This document shows, piece after piece, positions 56,423 to 64,000 of a DNA stretch of 64,000 nt. The stretch comes from Pictodentalium vernedei (Eukaryota > Mollusca > Scaphopoda > Dentaliida > Dentaliidae), in contig CM062292.1 of the NCBI GenBank assembly GCA_031216915.1, positions 199,599,262 through 199,663,261 on the forward strand, read 5' to 3'. Made by a program: the position numbers and the translations under genes. How positions within the stretch are numbered: position 1 is the first letter of the stretch; every line of letters begins with the position of its first letter. The notes beneath the pieces are model-generated. The model was not told the DNA's origin and ran no database searches. It worked only from the letters and a program-made list of their open reading frames with translations.

Positions 56423-56690
56423 CAACATAGTCATTTGAATAGCTACATGTATATTATCTGAGATTGAGATCATTATCAACAGGCCTTCACCAAGGGGTTG
56501 CATTAAAAGTTCTCATTTTTCATGGCACAAAAAACTTTTATTAAAAAAAACCTCAGTTTTTCTGATTGTTTCTCAATCTTATGTATTGTTTCTGATTGTT
56601 TCTCAATCTTATGTATTAATTGCTAAAAGTTAAAACTGATTATTTATCCTTGAAAATAGTGTTACATTTCTTGCGAGCCCTGCATATTAA

Positions 56691-56895
56691 CCCCCTGCAC
56701 ACTGATGTCGAAATATCTAAATTTCCTGTTACCATTTTTCCCCATAATGCAACAAGAAATTTAACCAATTCAACCTTGTTTGACGGAGCTCAATGAGCTC
56801 TGTCAAACAAGATTGAATTGGTTGAATTTCTAGTTGCATTATGGGTAAGAATGGCAGTCTGAAGTTTAGATATTATGACGTCAGAGTGCAGAGGG
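56691..56895. mobile_element. TTAA MITE, third subfamily (fold-back), inside hAT element A
   Basis: TTAA at 56687-56690 and 56896-56899. Ends CCCCCTGCACACTGATGTC and (reverse complement) CCCTCTGCACTCTGACGTC. The whole element folds on a GAGCTCAATGAGCTC centre. Confidence 0.85.
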
Positions 56896-56915
56896 TTAAC
56901 CAACTTGGTTTATAT

Positions 56916-59214
56916 TTATAAACGGCGGTTGTTCATGCTTATAAATGCCACAACTGCATCATCAAACGGAAAGTCCTCTAATGGTATTTTAGCATAGCTA
57001 ATACGTAGCAGACGATCCAAATCTGGCATTTCCATTGTCATTCGAAGCTTATTTTTGATGCGGTTTTGGCATGAAAACACTCTCTCTGCCTCAGCATTTC
57101 CCACTAGTACACAAATACACAAGGTAAACAGTTTAAACATTTCACTGAAGGTGTTTCTGTTCCCGTGGTTTCCACCACCAAACATAGCCTGCATTAATTC
57201 TGTAGGTCGCAGAAAGTGGGTGTTGCCCTCATCTACCCTGGTTGAAAAGTGGCACACTTCATTTTTGAAAGGGAGAAACTCACCCTCACACCTGGCCCTA
57301 CACACCAGTGCATCATATCGCAAGCCATTCCTGCTGGTTTTGGCCTCCCCATAGTGACTGAGTAGAGTTTGCAGGTGGTTCACTCCCCAGAACAACAATG
57401 GACCATCATCTGCAGGATAGGAGCTGGGGTCAAAGATCTGCATAGCATGCAGCAACTCTACATGAGGAAAACAAGCTTCAATGTTGGCTATTACTCGATC
57501 CAATATTTGTGTCCTGTTGTCCTGAAAGGTGACTTCTTGTGTCCTCAGATCACCTCTTCTGTGTGATGAAGATGTCACGTTAAGCTGTACACCAAAGTTG
57601 TGTCCATCATTGGCCTGCAGAGCATTCTTCAGGATTGTTAGTTGAGTGCCATCATTTTGGTACATATTCTTAAGAGAGTTCACGGTGACATGTAGGTCTT
57701 TCTTAATGGAGGCAAAAGAAATGTCTCTGTACTGGAAAAGCCTACTCAAGTGGTTTGTAAGACTAAAGACATCAGCAGCAAAGTGCAGTAAAGCGACAAA
57801 GTTGTATGACTTCAGCTGCAACTGAAGACCTATAGCAGTTGGATCTCCCTGTGTTGCATCATCCTCCAGTAGCATCATCAGAGCCTGATAGTTGTGGATG
57901 ATCACTATCACAGACCCCCCAAGTGACAACCATCTAATCTGAAAGTGTCTTGAGTTTAATAATATCAAGTTCCAATATATTTGCAAGTTCTTTGAACCTC
58001 TCTAGTCGCTTGGGTTGTATAGCCACAAAGTTGAACAAAGCTGCACAGATTTTCTCAGTTGTATCCATATCTGGAACAGCAGTGCGTGCCAGACTCACAG
58101 CAAGATGGAGTCTGTGGCATACACAGTGTACGCACACACAAAATGGGTTCTCTTCTTTCATGAGACCAGTGAGGCCATTCATCTCACTGCTCATCACGCT
58201 GGCTCCGTCACTTCCCATGCCTACCACCCGCTTGAAATTTTTCAGTCCAAATCTGTTCAGAACTTGTTTGATGGCTTGCAGCAAAGATGGTGCAGGGCCG
58301 CCGCTTATGATCTCCATACCCATGTACGTTGTTGTCACAGTCCCGTTAGGAGCAACATAGCATACTACAACTAGATGTTTTTCTTGACTTTGATCTGTCG
58401 ATTCATCCACCCCAATAGCAATGAAAGGCGACTTGCGGATGTCTGATTTCAGATTTAACTCTAACAGATCAGCAGCACACTTCAGCATTTGCAGAATATG
58501 TCATGAGAGTCATATCGTGCATTTTGCTTTAGGCACAAATACAAAGCATCTTTGTCTGATCGCAATTTAAGGAGTTCAAGTAATGACTTATATTTGCGAT
58601 TTGCTATTTCTTTAGAAGCCAAACTGTTGCCTGCATTGCACATTTGAAAGCATCCCTCCTCCTCTGTTCATTCTGTGATGTTAATGAAGCAAATTGGGGC
58701 TGAGTTTTGTCTTCGGCACATAAGGCAACGACGTGATCCTGAAATTTTTCATGGAACTCTAATGTCTTTCTTCTAAAGTTCCGTGTCCCATAGGACAGAA
58801 TGGTTGTTTTTTTGTGCTTTTTGCACAATTCACAGAACGTAAGGTTCTCTCTTGGCAAATAACATAACCAGTCAAAGTCTTTCAGCCATTTCTGCGCAAA
58901 TTTTTTCCCTCCATCACGTGAACTACTAGTTGCAGTTAAATTTACGGCTGTGTCCTTGTTACTTTCTGTAAATTCTGTTTCAGTCGTAACTTCCGATGCA
59001 TCTGTAGACTTGCTAACAGTGGTACATCTGACAGATTATCATCGTCCGCAATTTTACCGTCGTTATCACCCGTGGAGTCTGTGCAGACTGTGCTTTCGTT
59101 TTCACCCCGACCCGATCCCGCATTGCAGAAAAAGCTAGTAATAACAGTATTCGTTTTAGCAATTTTCTTATTGCCTTTCTCAAACTGAGATTTGCATCTT
59201 TTTTCTGTCGGCAT
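56916..59214 (-). pseudogene. hAT transposase (four frame pieces)
   Basis: Piece 1 (59214-58942): MPTEKRCKSQFEKGNKK..., N-terminal. Piece 2 (58858-58604): CELCKK...FRRKTLEFHEKFQDH, a BED/TTF-type zinc-finger region. Piece 3 (58488-57934): FIAIGVDESTDQSQEKHLVV (first Asp), VVGMGSDGASVMSSEMNGL (second Asp), and CHRLHLAVSLA. Piece 4 (57986-56916): RWLSLGGSV, then the C-terminal dimerisation block VGNAEAERVFSCQNRIKNKL with RRL-stop. Catalytic D-D and the AEAERVFS Glu region are kept. Frameshifts between pieces (about 58610, 58490, 57945) disable it. It resembles KIAA1586/ZMYM6-like hAT relatives domesticated in vertebrates. It lies inside hAT element A. Confidence 0.88.
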
Positions 59215-59624
59215 CTTGATTCGTTGATCGATGGTAACAGAATGCTCGGTTTTCTGAAGTACACATACTACATAACCTTGTAGTCACCTAAATCGCGTGA
59301 CGTTACACTGACGTATCACAGTTGCATACTACAGAAATCTAATAATAGACCATAGAAATGGGAATAGCTCTCGAATGGGATCGACCGTACGCAGATTTCC
59401 GTGATACCTATCAGTATCTGACAGTATCATATTGGAATTGGGGTATTTTCTATGTGATTAACACACAGAGAACCGGTGGCATTTGTAACATTTAGGAAAG
59501 ACAATCAACAGGGCACCGTGAGGGACGCATAGCAACATCAGAAGGGCCGTCCTTTTGAAAAAACAATGCGTCCAAATTGTAAACAGGGCGTCCAAAAGAC
59601 GGCTGGACGCATCTCTGGCTAAAC
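59215..59624. other. Right subterminal region of hAT element A
   Basis: Contains CATCAGAAGGGCCGTCC, GCGTCCAAATTG and GCGTCCAAAAGACGGC motifs that recur as TGTCCAAATTTAGG near the left end, consistent with subterminal transposase-binding repeats. Confidence 0.5.
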
Positions 59625-61950
59625 CAGGGGCCAGCCTAGGGGGGAATTTTAGGGAGACTTCTCCCTCCAGAAAAAATAGGGAGACTGCAGAGTCATGTAG
59701 GGAGACTTCATAGGCAAGTGGGGAAAATTAAGAATATTCATGTACCACCCCCGCCACCCTTCATATTTTCAATTTATGGTCCTCCATTAACGTACAAATA
59801 ATCCAGGTCCAGTTGTCTATGATGCATCTGTGCCAGGTTAAAAAATCACAATGTAATTATTGACTGAAAATCCCCCACTGCTACCTTCTCCTTCATGACC
59901 CCTCACCTCTTCTTCGTGCCAATCCCCCATCACCCTCCTGTGGTTGCCTTTCAACAAAGTCTACTAAGCTAATAATTTCCAAAGTCTGAAAGTGTGAACA
60001 GGACCAGATGTAAGAAGCTTGCTTGGGAGGTACATTGTTAGTTAATAAACAAAATACATTCTTGGGTCGAGTATTTTGTAAAAGAAATGCCATTCCGCAT
60101 CATTTTTATGGCATTCTGGTGTCATTCCGCGTCATTTCATGTCATTCCGATGTTTAGGAGGACCCTTTTTCAAGATCGTCCACATGCACACTTGTGTCCT
60201 GTACAAAGCTTTTCTTGACATCACTAAAGCTTTTTAGTCGAGTTGTGACGAAGTCAAACTCGACTTATAGTTTGGTGAATGGCGGGCGGGCGGGCGGGCG
60301 GGCGGGCGGGCGGATGGGCGGGCGGGCGTAAACAATTGGTTTCCGGATGATAACTTGATAGTGGTTCAACTCACATTCATTAAACTTCATACATAGGTTG
60401 GTCTTGGTGGGAGGAAGAACCCTATTGATTTTGGACATGCTACGTCGAAGGTCAAGGTCACAGTGACCTTGAACATAGTAAATCTTAAACAATTGGTTTC
60501 CGGATGATAACTTGATAATGGTTCAACTCACATTCATGAAACTTCATAGGTAGATTGGCCTTGGTGAGGGGAAGAACCCTATTGATTTTGGACTCGCTAC
60601 GTCAAAGGTCAAGGTCACAGTGACCTTTAACATAGTATATCGCAACAATTGGTTTCCGGATGATAACTTGATAGTGGTTCAACCTAGAGTCATGAAACTT
60701 CATAGGTGTGTTGGCCTTGGTGCGAGGAAGAACCCTATTGATCTTGGACTCACCAGGTCAAAGGTCAAGGTCACAGTGACCTTGAACATAGTATATCGCA
60801 ACAATTGGTTTCCGGATGATAACTTGGTAGTGGTTCAACCTAGAGTCATGAAACTTTATAGGTGTGTTGGCCTTGGTGCGAGGAAGAACCCTATTGATCT
60901 TGGACTCACCAGGTCAAAGGTCAAGGTCACAGTGACCTTGAACATAGTATATCGCAACAATTGGTTTCCGGATGATAACTTGATAGTGGTTCAACCTAGA
61001 GTCATGAAACTTCATAGGTATGTTGGCCTTGGTGCGAGGAAGAACCCTATTGATCTTGGACTCACCAGGTCAAAGGTCAAGGTCACAGTGACCTTGAACA
61101 TAGTATATCGCAACAATTGGTTTCCGGATGATAACTTGATAGTGGTTCAACCTAGAGCCATGAAACTTTACAGGTGTGTTGGCCTTGGTGCGAGGAAGAA
61201 CCCTATTGATGTTTGACTCACCAGGTCAAAGGTCAAGGTCACAGTGACCTTGAACATAGCATATCGCAACAATTGGTTTCCGGATGAGAACTTGATAGTG
61301 GTTCAACCTAGAGTCATGAAACTTCATAGGTGTGTTGGCCTTGGTGCGAGGAAGAACCCTATTGACCTTGGACTCGCCAGGTCAAAGGTCAAGGTCACAA
61401 CTCGACATTGGATCTGTGATCCTGAGCGGCATTTTTTTCATGTGTTTCAATTCCATTCGTGTTTTTCTGGGAATAGACAGCCCAACAGTTAACAGTCGTC
61501 AGCAAATCGAAATGAAAATAACGTGTTATAAAGTCCGTTGTGTATACATTTTCGGCATCCTAAGCGACGTAACCTACTTTCAAACTGGGTTGTTTTGTTG
61601 AGTCGCATAAGTCACCTATTTTCGTTTCGACACTTGAAGCTCCGACTGGAACGCAACAAAATAGAAATAAAAAAATCTGCCAAAAGCGACAATGGACAAT
61701 TGATTGTCGTGTGATTTCAAATAAATGGACGTTTATTTGACGAATTAAAATGCCCATTTATCACACTCGAGCACATTCGATTTTTGAAAATACTCATTTT
61801 CATGTAAACCTCGCATCACTCAGTTCAGCCTTTTCTCATTTTGGCCAATTTTTAGAGGGCGACTTGTAATCGCCCCGACTATTTTTCTAGGCGACTTTGG
61901 GCTTAGAAGGGCGACTTAATCGCCCTAGTCGCCCTCTCGGCTGGTCCCTG
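59625..61950. mobile_element. hAT-type element B nested in the right TIR of element A
   Basis: Ends CAGGGGCCAGCC and (reverse complement) CAGGGACCAGCC. The perfect 8-bp duplication GGCTAAAC (59617-59624, 61951-61958) is itself part of element A's terminal repeat. It carries no transposase and contains the 156-bp tandem array. Confidence 0.88.
60233..61440 (+). mobile_element. 156-bp tandem-monomer element (copy 2), nested in element B
   Basis: Ends GTCGAGTTGTGAC / GTCACAACTCGAC. After a GGCGGGC microsatellite (60281-60327), seven monomers follow at 156-157-bp spacing. Six carry AGGTCACAGTGACCT (starts 60455, 60612, 60768, 60924, 61080, 61236), directly next to AGGTCAAAGGTCA in most. The 198-codon frame at 60620-61216 exists because 156 is a multiple of 3; it is a 52-residue repeat and not claimed as a gene. 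Confidence 0.85.
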
Positions 61951-61971
61951 GGCTAAACCCCTGTTCACAGT

Positions 61972-62997
61972 AGTGCTGTCCCTTATTCCTCTGGCACATG
62001 TGAGACCACCAGTTACCTTGAATATCCACATACGGCACTGCTCTATGGATTGGTCAGAATAAATGCCATCTCAGAACTTGTCAGACCTTCTGGTTGTGAA
62101 AAATCCCTTCTCTGTGAACACCTTGAAGTCTTTGCCGGTCAAGCTTGAAAATAAGCAGACTGTCATTTGCAAAATGAGGTTCCCTTGAGTCCATATTTGG
62201 GCTCTCTATGGGGGTCCGGGTCTTTTCGGCCTCGGGAACATTCGGCCCCAGGTATTTTTCCGGGAACATTCGGCCTCAGTCGAGGCCGAATGTTCCCACT
62301 TTTGAGGCCGAATGTTCCCACTTTTGGTAAAACATTTCTGAGTTTGGGAGTTGAAAAATAACTTTAAAAAATATTTTTTTAGTTCATTTTGTTGTGTTTT
62401 TTTGTATATTAGGTGTTTTTCCAGAATATTTTTTTTAAAGAATAATATATATGACCTACCTTTATTCCTAAAGTCGAAATATATTGAGCACGAGACCGAT
62501 CCATAATGAATAATGAAATATAAAATCCATTGTGTAAAATCCACTGTATTGAATTACAGAATGACAATATGTGTGCTCCAATGCCGACATGCAAACCCGA
62601 AATGATATACTTCTTCTTGGGTGTTGTTTGGCACAACTCAGCTTTAAAAGTTTGTTTTATAGGTTCTTGTGAAGTAGTGATCAAAGTTCTGGCCTCTGAT
62701 GAGATACTCATACAGCGTTTTTACAGTACGACTGAAGCTTGATTGATTTAATTCAAGTTTGTTCAAGCCAAGTCCCTGGGTTCATATTATAACTTACATG
62801 TAGTTCAATATGAGGAATATTCTTCAAAATTCTTTTTCACATCCACCAGTCAAAATCTTTTTGTATTTGGTATACAGTATCCTCAGGGAGGTGAAATATA
62901 AGTTTCTTAAAACCAAGTCCCTGGGTTCATATTTGGGCTTCCTATGGACTGTTTGGTTATAGTCCATTATACATGTACCTGAAAGTGGCAGTCTTAA
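61972..62997. other. No gene; GAGGCCGAATGTTCCC motif cluster
   Basis: At 62226-62325 GGGAACATTCGGCC occurs twice and its inverse GAGGCCGAATGTTCCC twice, so the area can fold into hairpins. The rest is AT-rich without coding signal. AAGTCCCTGGGTTCATAT occurs twice (62770, 62911). Confidence 0.5.
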
Positions 62998-63230
62998 CCC
63001 TTTACCCAATGTAACTGCCAAACCCAGCCAGTGCTATTCACAAAAATGGCAAATTAATTTTCATTATTTTTTTTCATTTTTTGTCTCAAAAACATAGGTT
63101 ATGACCCTCTTTGGAACAGGCTCGTTCCAAAGAGGGGTCATAACCTATGTTTTTGAGAAAAAAATGAAAGAAATGAGTTTTTCAAGAATTTTATTCGCAA
63201 GTGTCGTCTGCTTTCATGTTAGGTAAAGGG
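62998..63230. mobile_element. TTAA MITE, fourth subfamily, with a long central palindrome
   Basis: TTAA at 62994-62997 and 63231-63234. Ends CCCTTTACCCAATGTAAC and (reverse complement) CCCTTTACCTAACATGAA. Central arms AAAAACATAGGTTATGACCC and inverse surround GGAACAGGCTCGTTCC. Confidence 0.85.
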
Positions 63231-63234
63231 TTAA

Positions 63235-64000
63235 TACCTTTTCAGTTGTTTCTACATGTAAGCAAATCTTGGCTGCCCACATGTATATTGGGAGACTTGC
63301 TAGAAACAACTGCAAAGGCTGAAAGGCACATGTCAATGGCAGTCAAAGTGTACTAGACATGTATAAAAAATGTACAGGCCCTTAAGTTTTAACATTTGTG
63401 GAAAGTATATAGGGGTGGGGGAGAGGGGGGGGGGGGGCTCTCTCATAAATCAGATCCATACAGGTCAGTAAGAGATCTCACCAAAAGGGGAGTCTGATGC
63501 AGACTCCAACTCTGGAAGGTGTGCAGATGGAAAATGTTTTAATGGATTATCAGTTCACCTGACTGAAAATGAGTTGTACTGATCATTCCTCATCCATCCT
63601 GATGGTGATGTTTGGGTCTTCTTCCCCTGCTGGTCTGATTCCAATAAATTTCATATGAATGGTGTGGGCCAATTCAGTTTGTTAAAATCAATATGCTGGC
63701 CCCCATGGGAAGAGGGTGTTGAAAATCACCCAAATTTTAAAAAAGTCTTCTCATTGTCTAGTGGCTGGAATAAGTTGATGGGGGAGAGGGTGGGGAAATC
63801 ACCCAAATTTTTTTTAAAAATCTTCTCATAGACCAGTGGATGGAATAAGTTGAAGTTGATATATGTTATGCAGCTTTCTTTTGAGGTGCACACTAAAGTT
63901 TGTTCATGGGATTTTGAGAGCAATATTTTCAGTTGTTCTTGGGAGGGGGGGTGGGACACCCAAAATTTCTGTTTCCAGACCCGATAAGTCAGTTTGAACA
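63235..64000. other. No gene; ~90-bp tandem pair
   Basis: AAATCACCCAAATTTT...TCTTCTCAT...TGGAATAAGTTGA occurs twice (63723-63780 and 63797-63855). A G15 tract lies at about 63428. No coding signature up to the window end. Confidence 0.5.

Larger units (their letters stand above)
55085..61963 (-). mobile_element. hAT transposon (element A), with a second element nested in its end
   Basis: Left end CAGGGGTTTAGCCAG at 55085. The right end, once element B (59625-61950) and one copy of its 8-bp duplication are set aside, is the inverse of CAGGGGTTTAGCCAGAG. The flanking 8-mers TCCACAGT (55077-55084) and TTCACAGT (61964-61971) match at 7 of 8. The net length of A is about 4.5 kb and it contains a decayed hAT transposase on the minus strand. 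CAGGG ends and 8-bp duplication are diagnostic of hAT. Confidence 0.88.

Noticed and set aside
60620..61216. 198-aa open frame as a real gene
   Set aside because: It is a 52-residue repeat created by a 156-bp monomer; the copy at 31861-32806 shows the DNA, not the protein, is the repeated unit.

Overview
The window looks like animal nuclear DNA from a marine invertebrate, most probably a lophotrochozoan such as a mollusc. It has no prokaryotic gene packing, host coding sequence is rare and split by introns, and almost everything else is transposable-element (TE) debris of types common in marine invertebrates: Penelope-like and DIRS-like retroelements, hAT, Tc1/mariner and piggyBac-type DNA elements, tRNA-derived SINEs, and tandem-monomer elements. 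The mollusc assignment rests on repeat style only and is an inference.

Host gene. The one convincing host locus is the 5' part of a galectin-type gene on the + strand. It has a promoter-like region (two ISRE-type motifs, TATA box and initiator, 27776-27889), a 7-codon first coding exon (27976-27996) and an 89-bp second coding exon (43615-43703) that encodes the start of a galectin carbohydrate-recognition domain. Both exons have good splice sites and compatible phase. Intron 1 would be about 15.6 kb and is full of mobile elements. I did not find later exons.

Layout. 1-4.9 kb: a Tc1/mariner transposase remnant and a minisatellite. 4.9-12.3 kb: two direct copies of a 3-kb segment carrying decayed DIRS-like retroelement sequence (minus strand); differences between the copies expose three clean insertions (a TIR element, a solo LTR and a 1.1-kb repeat). 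12.4-22.9 kb: three copies of a Penelope-like element that also encodes an SGNH-hydrolase-like domain; two of them lie in a 1.7-kb direct duplication. 17.8-26.7 kb (plus a minus-strand piece at 33.4 kb): a repeated family, here called R, that encodes a short basic/serine-rich protein and ends in a conserved pair of RNA-like hairpins. 27.8-43.7 kb: the galectin promoter, exons and TE-filled intron 1 (a foldback element, a response-element tandem array, a non-LTR reverse transcriptase split by a SINE, and the D1 monomer array). 44-52.2 kb: the D2 monomer array split by a 4.3-kb element with TA target duplication. 52.9-54.9 kb: a broken FEN1-like nuclease-family gene, itself split by a TE. 55.1-62.0 kb: a hAT transposon whose right terminal repeat was hit by a second hAT-type element carrying a 156-bp tandem array with perfect estrogen-response-type palindromes. 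62-64 kb: a fold-back MITE and simple repeats.

Most protein-coding remnants are broken by frameshifts or stops. The interest lies in the nesting order, which can be read from target-site duplications and empty sites, in the SGNH/Penelope combination, in the R family, and in the galectin promoter.
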